The notes under the pieces: generated by a model
The model's database searches: none
The model's input: only the letters and a program-made list of their open reading frames with translations
Told to the model about the DNA's origin: nothing
Made by a program: the position numbers and the translations under genes
Shown here: positions 41,317 through 49,757 of the stretch, in pieces
Numbering within the stretch: the stretch's first letter is position 1
Layout of the letters: every line of letters begins with the position of its first letter
Assembly: GCF_009905605.1 (NCBI RefSeq)
Contig: NZ_JAAAKZ010000028.1
Location: forward strand, 1-51,734
Length of the DNA: 51,734 bases
Direction: 5' to 3'
Source of the DNA: Runella sp. CRIBMP
Lineage (GTDB): Bacteria; Bacteroidota; Bacteroidia; Cytophagales; Spirosomataceae

Positions 41317-44079
41317 ATGAGAAAATTTCTACCCATCCTCCTCGTGATGGCGGGGCTGATTTCCCACGCCCAAACCTTAACAACCCCCGCTGATTCAGTA
41401 GCGACGATGATTATCAAAGATGAGTTTTATAACAATAAACCGCTGAATGAGGTCATTGCAGATTTGCAGAAAAAATACAAATTCAAGATTGGTTACAATG
41501 TTGAGTTGGTAAAAAAGTACCGTGTTTCGTACTGGTTTGACAATACCAAGTTGTTGGATGGAATCAAAGGAACGTTGAAAGAGACCAAAGACCTGACGTT
41601 TTACATTGATGATGCCAACGTCATTCAGATTGTGCCTAAAACGGCAACGCAGGTACTCCAAAATGGCCGTAAAGAATTTGATACGCGGTATCGGGGGCAG
41701 CCAACCCGCACCGATTTTACGTTGATGGGCAAGGTCGTGGAACGAAAAACCAACGAAAGTATGCCGTTCGCGACCGTAGCGGTGGTGGGCAGCAAAATTG
41801 GCGTGCAGACCAACGTGGACGGATATTATACACTCCTAAAAGTACCCTCAGATACTGTAACAATTTTGGTCAGTTATGTAGGTTACAAAAATACTACTGT
41901 GCATCTTTCACCGCAGACACCCCTGCAAAATTTCGTCATCGAAATCGAACCTGGTGAGCAGGAGTTGGAAGAGGTCATGGTCATGGGTGAAAAAACCGAA
42001 GTGTTGAAGGCCAATGAAATCGTGGGAATGATAAAAATGACGCCCAAGAACTTGGCGAAATTGCCCAACATCGGTGAGCGCGACCCCTTCAGGGCCTTCC
42101 AATTGATGCCCGGTGTGAGTGCTTCCAACGAATCCTCGTCGGGTTTGTACGTGCGAGGTGGCACACCCGACCAGACGCTGGTTTTGTACGACGGTTTTAC
42201 GGTCTATCACGTTGACCACTTATTTGGGTTTTTCTCCGCTTTTAATTACAACGCCCTCAAGGACATACAATTATACAAGGGCGGTTTTGATGCCAAATTT
42301 GGCGGTAGGATTTCGGCAGTGGCCGAAATTACGGGTAAAGACGGTAATAAGAACCAGTTTAACATAGGAGCCGACCTGAGTTTGTTGAGCATGAATGGCT
42401 TCATTGAAACGCCCCTCAATAAAAAAACAACGCTGTTGATTGCGGCGCGGCGCTCGTATCAGGGGGCGCTATACGAGAAAATATTCAGTACGTTTACATC
42501 AGAGCGTCAGACAAATGTAACCCAGCCGGGATTGGGCGGACGGCCCGGCGGACCAGGGCGTTTTGGAAACAATGCCACGCAAGATCAAACCGCAAAATCT
42601 TATTTTTATGACCTAAACGCCAAACTTACTTGGAATCTTTCGAAGAAAGACATTGTAACGTGGAGCCTTTACAACGGCACCGACAAAATGGATAATTCGT
42701 CGGCGTCATCTTTCAATTTTGGGCGACAAACTATCTTTGGGGCTTCTACCTCCACCAATGACGTGTCGGCGTGGGGAAATTTGGGTAGCAGTGTGAAGTG
42801 GTCGCGACGCTGGAACGATAAACTTTACAGCAATATGCTGGTCAGTTACTCCAATTTTTACAGTAATCGCGACAATACCCGGAGCGTAGTCAATACCATA
42901 CCCGCTACCGATAGCACCGTCGCGACCACCCGAAATATTAATATCGGTCAGGTGGAAACCAATGATTTAAAGGATTTTACGGCTAAAATAGATTTTGAAT
43001 ATAAACTTACCCCCCACAACCAATTGGAGTTTGGGGTTCATGCCACGGCCAATACCATTCATTATAATTACGTCCAAAACGACACCGTTAATGTGTTGAG
43101 TAAAAACGATAAGGGAACCATTACTTCATTTTATGTACAGGATCAAATTCGGTTGTTAGACACCAGATTGTTAATCAAACCGGGGATTCGGGCCAACTAT
43201 TTTGATGTGACGAAGAAATGGTACATGGAGCCGAGATTGAGCGCAACCTATGCTTTGAACGAGCGCGTAAAACTCAAAATGGCCTTGGGGCGCTATTATC
43301 AATTTGCCAAACAAATCAATCGTGAAGATTTGACGCAAGGCAACCGCAGTTATTGGCTGTTGGCCGATGGCGACGCGTTGCCCGTAACGAAGTCCAACCA
43401 TCTGATTTTAGGCGGAAGCTATGAATTCAGAGAGTATTTGGTGGATGTTGAACTCTATCAAAAAAACAATGTAGGAATTACGGAATATACCCTGCGTTTT
43501 GTGCCGCAGATTCGCCAAGGACTGAGCGTGCAGGAAACGTTTTTTAACGGAGATGAGACCGTTCGGGGAATGGACGTGCTGGTGCAGCGTAAATTTGGCA
43601 AATTTAACGGATGGATAGGATACACGCTCTCCGAGGCGGTTCGGGATGTGACCATTTTTTCGGAGCGACCCTATTATTCAGACCAAGATGTGCGACACCA
43701 GTTTAAGTTTATCGGCTCTTATCGCTGGAAAAACATAGATTTTGCCCTTACGCAAATCATCTCTTCGGGGCGTCCATATACTTCGATTGTGGGGGCGTAT
43801 CAAATCAACCTTTTAGACGGTTCTGTTCGGTCGTTTACGATGCCTTCCGACAAAAACGCGAGCCGTTTTTCATCCTACAATCGTTTAGATATTTCAGCTA
43901 CTTACAATGCTCGTTGGGGGAGTGTAGGGTTGTCGGTGTTTAACCTGTACAACCGCAAAAACGTCTGGTACAAACGGTTTGAAGTAATCACTGAAGGCGA
44001 TGAGAGTGTGCTTCAAACCACCAACGTCAATTATTTAGGGTTTACACCCAACCTTACCATCAGTTGGAAATTGCGTTAG
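41317..44079 (+). CDS. TonB-dependent receptor with STN and carboxypeptidase-like N-terminal domains
   Basis: The 920-residue outer-membrane transporter has a signal peptide (about 1-18, ending SHAQT), an STN domain (about 30-110; LNEVIADLQKKYKFKIGYN), a carboxypeptidase-regulatory-like domain (about 128-210; FTLMGKVVERKTNESMPFAT), a plug (about 225-340; ASNESSSGLYVRGGTPDQTL) and a 22-strand type barrel to the C-terminus (FTPNLTISWKLR). A low-complexity GLGGRPGGPGRFGN loop lies near residue 410. STN domains usually signal to anti-sigma factors, which makes the ECF pair at 37.6-39.9 kb of interest. A DUF4249 lipoprotein follows. Confidence 0.93.
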   Translation: MRKFLPILLVMAGLISHAQTLTTPADSVATMIIKDEFYNNKPLNEVIADLQKKYKFKIGYNVELVKKYRVSYWFDNTKLLDGIKGTLKETKDLTFYIDDANVIQIVPKTATQVLQNGRKEFDTRYRGQPTRTDFTLMGKVVERKTNESMPFATVAVVGSKIGVQTNVDGYYTLLKVPSDTVTILVSYVGYKNTTVHLSPQTPLQNFVIEIEPGEQELEEVMVMGEKTEVLKANEIVGMIKMTPKNLAKLPNIGERDPFRAFQLMPGVSASNESSSGLYVRGGTPDQTLVLYDGFTVYHVDHLFGFFSAFNYNALKDIQLYKGGFDAKFGGRISAVAEITGKDGNKNQFNIGADLSLLSMNGFIETPLNKKTTLLIAARRSYQGALYEKIFSTFTSERQTNVTQPGLGGRPGGPGRFGNNATQDQTAKSYFYDLNAKLTWNLSKKDIVTWSLYNGTDKMDNSSASSFNFGRQTIFGASTSTNDVSAWGNLGSSVKWSRRWNDKLYSNMLVSYSNFYSNRDNTRSVVNTIPATDSTVATTRNINIGQVETNDLKDFTAKIDFEYKLTPHNQLEFGVHATANTIHYNYVQNDTVNVLSKNDKGTITSFYVQDQIRLLDTRLLIKPGIRANYFDVTKKWYMEPRLSATYALNERVKLKMALGRYYQFAKQINREDLTQGNRSYWLLADGDALPVTKSNHLILGGSYEFREYLVDVELYQKNNVGITEYTLRFVPQIRQGLSVQETFFNGDETVRGMDVLVQRKFGKFNGWIGYTLSEAVRDVTIFSERPYYSDQDVRHQFKFIGSYRWKNIDFALTQIISSGRPYTSIVGAYQINLLDGSVRSFTMPSDKNASRFSSYNRLDISATYNARWGSVGLSVFNLYNRKNVWYKRFEVITEGDESVLQTTNVNYLGFTPNLTISWKLR

Positions 44080-44120
44080 TAATCAGTTTATCATCAGTCG
44101 TTTATTAATTGTTGAAAATA

Positions 44121-44987
44121 ATGAAAAAGTATATACAAACGCTCATGTTTATTACAGGAATTGTCTGTTTGTTAGGGAGTTGCACGGAGACGAATACGGT
44201 AATCAGCTCGGTAGAAAAACCCGTAATTGAGGCCTTTCTAGCGCCGGGCAAACCCATTAGTTTGACCCTGATGACCGTGATTGGGTACTCTGAGTCGGCA
44301 GATGCCGCCGATTCTTTGGCCCGTCCGATTGACGGTCAAGCTATCCAAATAAAAGTGAGCGATGGAAGTATCTTTAAGTTGGAGTCGGTAGGAGAAGGGC
44401 GGTACGTTTCCAAAAGTACTGAATTGGTCAAATTTGGTTTGACTTACACTTTAGATTTTACCTATAATGGCCTGCCGATTTCGGCCACTACGGTGATTCC
44501 TACGCGACCGACGGGTTTTACCTTAAGTAAAAACTTTGTGAATCGTACCCAAATCAATTTAGGTAGCGGGGGCTTTGGCGGGCCGGGTGGTTTCCAGGAA
44601 GACCGCACGCCCATTGAAGCTACTTGGAACAATCCCAACGGGGAGTACCATTTTATTGCGTTTATCAACACAGAAGCAAATCCTGAATCCATCGTGATTT
44701 TACCGACAGATACGACTGGCACGAATCCGTTTCGGTTTATCAATCGGCGGTTTAACAATGAGCCGACCACCGCTAGCGTATCAATCATTCAACCCCAATC
44801 GTTTCAGTATTTCGGGAAACATTATGCCGTGCTGTATCGACTCAATCCCGACTACGCGGCCTTGTACCGGTCGGCAGGAACGACGACCCAAAACATCAGC
44901 ACACCCCCCACCGCAATCACCAACGGATTGGGGATTTTTACGGGTATAAATGCTGACACACTGTTGTTTACGGTAAATAAGTATTGA
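44121..44987 (+). CDS. DUF4249 lipoprotein
   Basis: From ATG 44121 the protein has 288 residues, with a lipoprotein signal ending CLLGSC. The DUF4249 domain covers nearly the whole protein (KPVIEAFLAPGKPISLTL; GRYVSKSTELVKFGLTYTLD). A Gly/Pro-rich stretch SGGFGGPGGFQED near residue 155 resembles a loop in the adjacent receptor. DUF4249 lipoproteins are typically encoded after a TonB receptor in Bacteroidota and may act as surface partners. An earlier TTG at 44109 is unlikely to be the start. Confidence 0.9.
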   Translation: MKKYIQTLMFITGIVCLLGSCTETNTVISSVEKPVIEAFLAPGKPISLTLMTVIGYSESADAADSLARPIDGQAIQIKVSDGSIFKLESVGEGRYVSKSTELVKFGLTYTLDFTYNGLPISATTVIPTRPTGFTLSKNFVNRTQINLGSGGFGGPGGFQEDRTPIEATWNNPNGEYHFIAFINTEANPESIVILPTDTTGTNPFRFINRRFNNEPTTASVSIIQPQSFQYFGKHYAVLYRLNPDYAALYRSAGTTTQNISTPPTAITNGLGIFTGINADTLLFTVNKY

Positions 44988-44994
44988 AATTTTT

Positions 44995-46233
44995 TTAATG
45001 TTTAGAACCCTCTACGACCTGCGAGCTATAAATCCCTGAATGGCCCGAAAAGAGGAATGCCACGACGCAGGCAAGTCCGACAAAAACACCGCAATCAGCG
45101 CCAAAAAGCTCAATGCCCATCAAAGTGCAGGCAATGGGGGTATTGGTAGCGCCCGAAAAGACCGCCACAAACCCCATCCCTACCAAAAGCGCCATGGGTA
45201 GAGGAATAAATAGCGATAGGGCGTTGCCGAGGGCCGCTCCGATAAAAAACAGCGGCGTGACTTCGCCGCCCTTAAATCCTGCACCCAACGTGAAGGTAGT
45301 GAAAAGTAGCTTGAGGAGAAAATCGTAGGCGGGTAATTCCTGCTGAAAAGAGGCCACAATCGTCGGAATGCCCAAGCCGATGTATTTGGTGGTGCCTAAG
45401 GCCCATACAGCTACCGCAATCACAACGCCGCCCAGAACGGGCCGCAGCGGAGGGTAGGCGATTTTAGACTTAAAAAAAGTGCCCCAAAAATGCACCGTTT
45501 TGGAGAATGCCAACGCGGTCAAACCGAATAAAATGCCCGCCAAAATACTCCACAAAAGCGTGTCGGCGTGTAGCGTTGGCACGTACGGAATGGCGTAGTG
45601 CGTATGGGTTACGTTCCATGCGTGGCAGGTGTAATCGGCGATGAGTGCCGTTAATAAACTTGGCAAAAGGGCTTCGTAGCGCATTCTGCCCACAATCAAT
45701 ACTTCCAACGCAAAGACCGTTCCTGCAAGTGGGGTACCGAAAACCGACGCAAACCCCGCACTGATTCCGATGATTAAGACAATTCGGCGGTCATCTGGCG
45801 AGAGTTTGAACAGTTTGCTAAACTGATCCGCAATGGCTCCGCCCATTTGCACGGCTGTACCTTCGCGCCCCGCTGAACCCCCAAAAAAGTGGGTAACGAG
45901 GGTTCCGAAAAGCACCAAAGGGGCCATTTTGAGCGGAATGATTTGTTTGGGACTATGAAATTCTTCAATCAATTGATTGTTTCCTTTCACTACTTCCTGC
46001 CCAAAATAATGGTAAGTAGCACCGACAATGAAGCCGCCGAGCGGAAGCAACCAGATGATCCATTGATGTGATTCGCGCCAATCGGTAACCCAATTTAGCG
46101 AAACCAGAAAGAAAGCCGACGCTGAACCCGCTAAAACGCCTACTATCAACGACATAAATAGCCATTTTGCGACAAAAACAACGGTGGTGAATTGAGCTAT
46201 TTTAGAATAAGGAGAGGGAGTGGGTTCAGTCAT
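44995..46233 (-). CDS. CLC-F-type fluoride/proton antiporter
   Basis: The 412-residue CLC-fold membrane protein carries family signatures of the fluoride branch rather than the chloride branch: GSAGREGTAVQMG (gating Glu127 in the numbering from the upstream TTG), KGNNQLIEEF in place of the GSGIP loop, and FKGGEVTPLFFIGAALG with Glu327-Val328-Thr329. In characterised CLC-F proteins those positions set fluoride selectivity and internal proton transfer. It should export fluoride and give resistance. I find no fluoride riboswitch in the upstream 150 bp. ATG 46233 is preferred to TTG 46242. It converges with the DUF4249 gene with a seven-base gap. Confidence 0.82.
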   Translation of the reverse strand: MTEPTPSPYSKIAQFTTVVFVAKWLFMSLIVGVLAGSASAFFLVSLNWVTDWRESHQWIIWLLPLGGFIVGATYHYFGQEVVKGNNQLIEEFHSPKQIIPLKMAPLVLFGTLVTHFFGGSAGREGTAVQMGGAIADQFSKLFKLSPDDRRIVLIIGISAGFASVFGTPLAGTVFALEVLIVGRMRYEALLPSLLTALIADYTCHAWNVTHTHYAIPYVPTLHADTLLWSILAGILFGLTALAFSKTVHFWGTFFKSKIAYPPLRPVLGGVVIAVAVWALGTTKYIGLGIPTIVASFQQELPAYDFLLKLLFTTFTLGAGFKGGEVTPLFFIGAALGNALSLFIPLPMALLVGMGFVAVFSGATNTPIACTLMGIELFGADCGVFVGLACVVAFLFSGHSGIYSSQVVEGSKH

Positions 46234-46365
46234 TCGTGCCAAAACAAGGTAAAATGAGATACGCCCGTAAAAATAAGGTTTTCGGAAGATAGACGGTTAT
46301 AAAAATAATGAGAGACTGATAATAATGTGGGGAGACCCAGTGAAAGAATTGTATTTCAATTGTGT

Positions 46366-46373
46366 TATATTTG
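46366..46373 (+). promoter_or_regulatory. Putative -7 box of the toxin-antitoxin pair
   Basis: TATATTTG fits TAnnTTTG, 23 bp before the antitoxin start, with a TTG 14 bp upstream (short spacing). Confidence 0.4.
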
Positions 46374-46396
46374 TTATGAAATAATTTTTTGAAAGT

Positions 46397-46609
46397 ATGT
46401 TAGTTGCCAAAAAACCACTTACTAATCTCCAAATTGAGCTGTTACGCTTGTATGCGCATCAGGTAGATGAAAAAGATTTATTGCAAATTAAAGAGCTGAT
46501 TGGACAGTATTTTGCAAAACGACTCACTCAATTTGCCGATGAAGCTTGGGCGCAAAACAATTGGACGGATCAAGATATGGAAGCTATTTTGAATGACCCA
46601 AACCAGTAA
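46397..46609 (+). CDS. Antitoxin candidate of the PIN pair
   Basis: The 70-residue protein (TNLQIELLRLYAHQVDEKDL, then LQIKELIGQYFAKRLTQFAD and a C-terminal AWAQNNWTDQDMEAILND) matches the small antitoxins that precede PIN-family toxins in Cytophagales. Its stop is six bases before the PIN gene's ATG at 46616. Confidence 0.75.
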   Translation: MLVAKKPLTNLQIELLRLYAHQVDEKDLLQIKELIGQYFAKRLTQFADEAWAQNNWTDQDMEAILNDPNQ

Positions 46610-46615
46610 TGTTTG

Positions 46616-47020
46616 ATGAATATTGTATTGGATACCAATGTTTTACTTGTTGCTTTGCCTTCCCATTCAAAGTATTATCCCATTTATCAGGCGTTGTTAA
46701 ATAAAAGATTTGATTTGTATGTAAGTAACGAAATTTTGACCGAGTATGAAGAGCAAATCAGTCAAAGGTTAGGAATAGAACGCACTAATTTACAGCTTCG
46801 AGAATTACTTAATCTTTCCAATGTACATGGTATTGAACCTTTTTACAATTGGCAATTGATTGAAATTGATCCGGATGACAATAAATTTTGCGATTGTGCT
46901 GTAGCTTGTGGAGCCGATTACCTTGTCACAAACGACCATCATTACGATATTTTAACATCTATTCCTTTTCCTCCAATTGAGACTCTCAGGGCGGAGAATT
47001 TTCTTCAAATGCTGTTTTAA
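46616..47020 (+). CDS. PIN-family toxin (COG1569-like)
   Basis: From ATG 46616 the protein has 134 residues: MNIVLDTNVLLVALPSHSKYY (Asp6 of the PIN core), ILTEYEEQISQRLG (conserved Glu), IDPDDNKFCDCAVACGADY (Asp pair with the A-x-x-C-x-A-D-Y motif) and VTNDHHYDIL. It belongs to the putative toxin component PIN family of type II toxin-antitoxin systems and is predicted to be an RNase. Catalytic residues look intact, unlike the VapC-like gene at 25.5 kb. Confidence 0.85.
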   Translation: MNIVLDTNVLLVALPSHSKYYPIYQALLNKRFDLYVSNEILTEYEEQISQRLGIERTNLQLRELLNLSNVHGIEPFYNWQLIEIDPDDNKFCDCAVACGADYLVTNDHHYDILTSIPFPPIETLRAENFLQMLF

Positions 47021-47023
47021 GAA

Positions 47024-47067
47024 CCCCAGAAAAAGCAGATTTGCCATTAAATTCTCTTTTTCTGGGG
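47024..47067. terminator. Bidirectional hairpin between convergent genes
   Basis: CCCCAGAAAAAG (47024-47035) and CTTTTTCTGGGG (47056-47067) form a perfect 12-bp stem between the PIN toxin gene and the second TonB receptor gene. T-tracts are within the stem only. Confidence 0.6.
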
Positions 47068-47083
47068 GTAAATTAGTTCAGTT

Positions 47084-49483
47084 CTAAAACTCTACACGAT
47101 AATTTAACACGGGTATAAGTGGTAATTGGTAGGCAGTTTTGATTTTATCCAAGTTGGAGTCATAATACTGCCCGAAGATATTTTGTCGGTTGGTAACGTT
47201 TTGTATATCAAGGGATAATGTGCTTGTGAAGCCGTTACGGTTGCGTTTCCAACTTACCCGCACATCTGAACGAAAGTATGCGTCTAAAGTTTGGGAATTC
47301 GTTTCTGTTTCTACCAAAACGGTTTCTCCTCTTCGGCGGGAAGCGGCCAAATCAATCGGCGTGGTTCGAAAACCGCCTACGTACGTAGTTTTGAGGTTGA
47401 TGCCCAGTACATTGTTTTTGCTGTGGCCTAGGAGCCATTCTTTGCCTACTAAAAAGTTTCCTGCGCCGCCGCCGTCAAAACGCGTACTACGCCATATTTC
47501 ATCCGAGCCTGTGTACTCGGATTTAAACACCGACCCACTCAGCATGTAGTAAAAATTGTTGTGCAGAAAGCGTTCCAGCGTTAGCTCCAGACCATAGTTG
47601 CGGCCTTTACCGCTGTTGGCCAAGCGGCGCAGCTCAAAGCCGTCGGTTACGTTGAGTAGCGAAAACGCATTCCGTTCGTCGGCGCTGACTGGAACGTTGT
47701 TGAGCGACTGATAATACGTTTCTATTTTCAAGCGAGTGTGCTCGGTGAGGAGTCGGTCGTAAGAAAGTACGAAGTGCTGGGCTTTGGTAAAATCGGTATT
47801 GAGATTGGGGTACTCAACGCCCGTGTCGGTGAGTAGTTTGTTGGAATAAAAGTAAAGCGACAACGGATGCACCTGACTGTGACTTCCGTACCCAAACGCC
47901 ACCGATTGGCCGGGGGCCAAATCCCATTTGAGCGAACCGCGCGGCTCAATTGAACGGCTGTTGTTGAGTAGTAACGCCAACGTGTGTACGCCGAGGTTGA
48001 CGGTGAGTTTTTCGGATAATTTATAATTGAACTGTGCATACGCCTGAAGCGTAGCGGTTTGGCCGTCGGAAGACAAAAAACGTTCCATTTTTTTCTGCTC
48101 GCCATTCCAAGATTCACGGAATAAATCATAGGCTTGATGACTCCAAATGGCCCCTGCCCGCAAGGCGAGTCGCGCCGTGATTTTATAATTCAGCGTGCTC
48201 GTGAGGGCCAATTTGCGTAGCGTATATTTTGTGTCATACCGAGGCTCCAAGATGTATTCAGAGGTGTAGCGCCGTTGCTGAAATCCATTTTCATAGGCAG
48301 AATACAAGACCACTGTTTTGAGAAATGCCTGCTTGCTGAGGTTGATAGAGTGCGTTGCGCCCCAAGCCCCCGTATTGGATTTGAAATTTTCATCGTAACG
48401 TTTGTCGCTCTCGGTTTGCCACAGGGTAGAGTCGGCTTTCGGGGTGCCAAGGGTGCTACTCAGGCCGCCAAAACCAAACAGCGTAAACTTGCCAAACTTA
48501 TTGGTAGGTAACGAGATGTTGTAGGAAAGGTCTTGAAAGCGTTGGGCAAAATCCCCCACTGGAAGTCCCAATTTGGACAATAATTCGAGGGTTGAATACC
48601 GATAATTGATGAGGTAAGCGCCTTTGTAGTTTTTAGAAAAAGGCCCTTCCGCCGCCACGTCCAAGCCCAAAAGGCCCGCCTGAACCGTGTATTCGCGTTT
48701 TTGGTTGTTTCCCTTACGCAATTTTAAATCAAATACGCCCGAGAGGGCATTGCCGTATTCGGCGGGAAAAGCGCCCGTCAAAAAATCAGAATTGGTCAGT
48801 ACCTGTGCGCTCAGGATGGAGATTCCGCCGCCCGCCGCGCCCAAGCTCGAAAAGTGGTTGGGATTGGGAATATCGATGCCTTCCATGCGCCACAAAAGTC
48901 CGTTGGGTGCATTGCCTCGGATGACAATGTTGTTGCCGCCATCGTCGGCCGATACCACGCCCGCGTAGGCCGTGGCCATGCGGGCTGGGTCATTGATGGC
49001 AGCGGCGTAGCGTTGGGTTTCTTCCACCGAGAAAGTCCGTGCGCTAACGGTGGCCATTTCGTTGAGTGGTTTGTCTTTTTCGACGGTTGGTTTAACGGTG
49101 ATTTCGGAAAGTTGCGTAATGTCTTCTTCTAATCCAACGCTCAGAATCAACTCTTTGCCCGCATTGACCATCACGTTGCTCATGAGCATTTCTTTGTAGC
49201 CCATCGACGTGATTTTGAGGGTTTGACGACCGATAGGCACCTGATTTAATTGAAAATTGCCTTCAGCGTCGGTAATGGTGCCCTTGATAGGAGTGGCGCC
49301 GACCAGCACCACGGTAGCGCCTACGATAGGTGTTTGGATATTTTTATCCAAAATAACGCCTCTAATGGTTTGGGTGAGGGTTTGGGCGTGTAAAGAATAA
49401 ATGAAGGGAAGGAGGATGAACGAAGCCAAAAAAAACAGGCTTTGTTTCCGATAAAGTTGCGTAAATGGACGATTGTTTTGCAT
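47084..49483 (-). CDS. TonB-dependent receptor with carboxypeptidase-like domain
   Basis: The 799-residue receptor has a signal peptide (about 1-33, IYSLHAQ), a carboxypeptidase-regulatory-like domain (about 38-125; RGVILDKNIQTPIVGATVVL), a plug (about 160-250; DDGGNNIVIRGNAPNGLLWR) and a beta-barrel ending PLIPVLNYRVEF. There is no STN domain and no SusD-like gene next to it, so it is not a classic glycan-uptake pair. The ligand is unknown. It lies on the minus strand between two unrelated genes and is probably monocistronic. Confidence 0.92.
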   Translation of the reverse strand: MQNNRPFTQLYRKQSLFFLASFILLPFIYSLHAQTLTQTIRGVILDKNIQTPIVGATVVLVGATPIKGTITDAEGNFQLNQVPIGRQTLKITSMGYKEMLMSNVMVNAGKELILSVGLEEDITQLSEITVKPTVEKDKPLNEMATVSARTFSVEETQRYAAAINDPARMATAYAGVVSADDGGNNIVIRGNAPNGLLWRMEGIDIPNPNHFSSLGAAGGGISILSAQVLTNSDFLTGAFPAEYGNALSGVFDLKLRKGNNQKREYTVQAGLLGLDVAAEGPFSKNYKGAYLINYRYSTLELLSKLGLPVGDFAQRFQDLSYNISLPTNKFGKFTLFGFGGLSSTLGTPKADSTLWQTESDKRYDENFKSNTGAWGATHSINLSKQAFLKTVVLYSAYENGFQQRRYTSEYILEPRYDTKYTLRKLALTSTLNYKITARLALRAGAIWSHQAYDLFRESWNGEQKKMERFLSSDGQTATLQAYAQFNYKLSEKLTVNLGVHTLALLLNNSRSIEPRGSLKWDLAPGQSVAFGYGSHSQVHPLSLYFYSNKLLTDTGVEYPNLNTDFTKAQHFVLSYDRLLTEHTRLKIETYYQSLNNVPVSADERNAFSLLNVTDGFELRRLANSGKGRNYGLELTLERFLHNNFYYMLSGSVFKSEYTGSDEIWRSTRFDGGGAGNFLVGKEWLLGHSKNNVLGINLKTTYVGGFRTTPIDLAASRRRGETVLVETETNSQTLDAYFRSDVRVSWKRNRNGFTSTLSLDIQNVTNRQNIFGQYYDSNLDKIKTAYQLPLIPVLNYRVEF

Positions 49484-49679
49484 GACTGTGCTGTTGGTTT
49501 TACGAAAATTTGGGCAATAAAATCCCTTTCGCAGGAATGTCTGCGTAGCGTAAATGGCTGACTTGGGACGAATGATTTAGATTAAATGTGTACTTAAAAA
49601 TGTGAATGTAAAAGTCATTTGTTTTCGTGGCTGTTTGGGAATAAGACACCGCAGTGATTTGATACCCCTATGCCGCAAA

Positions 49680-49716
49680 CAAAAAAAACGCTGCTGGAAG
49701 AATCCAACAGCGTCGT
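49680..49716 (-). terminator. Intrinsic terminator of the T9SS-cargo gene
   Basis: On the minus strand ACGCTGTTGG-ATTCTT-CCAGCAGCGT is followed by eight T. It lies 41 bp beyond the stop of the large secreted protein gene. Confidence 0.85.
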
Positions 49717-49757
49717 AGGGTAAAAGTGAAGGTTTAGGAAAGTAGTATAAAAATCGT

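Noticed and set aside
46234-46396. Fluoride riboswitch in front of the CLC-F gene
   Set aside because: No sequence resembling the crcB-motif core was found by eye on the minus strand.
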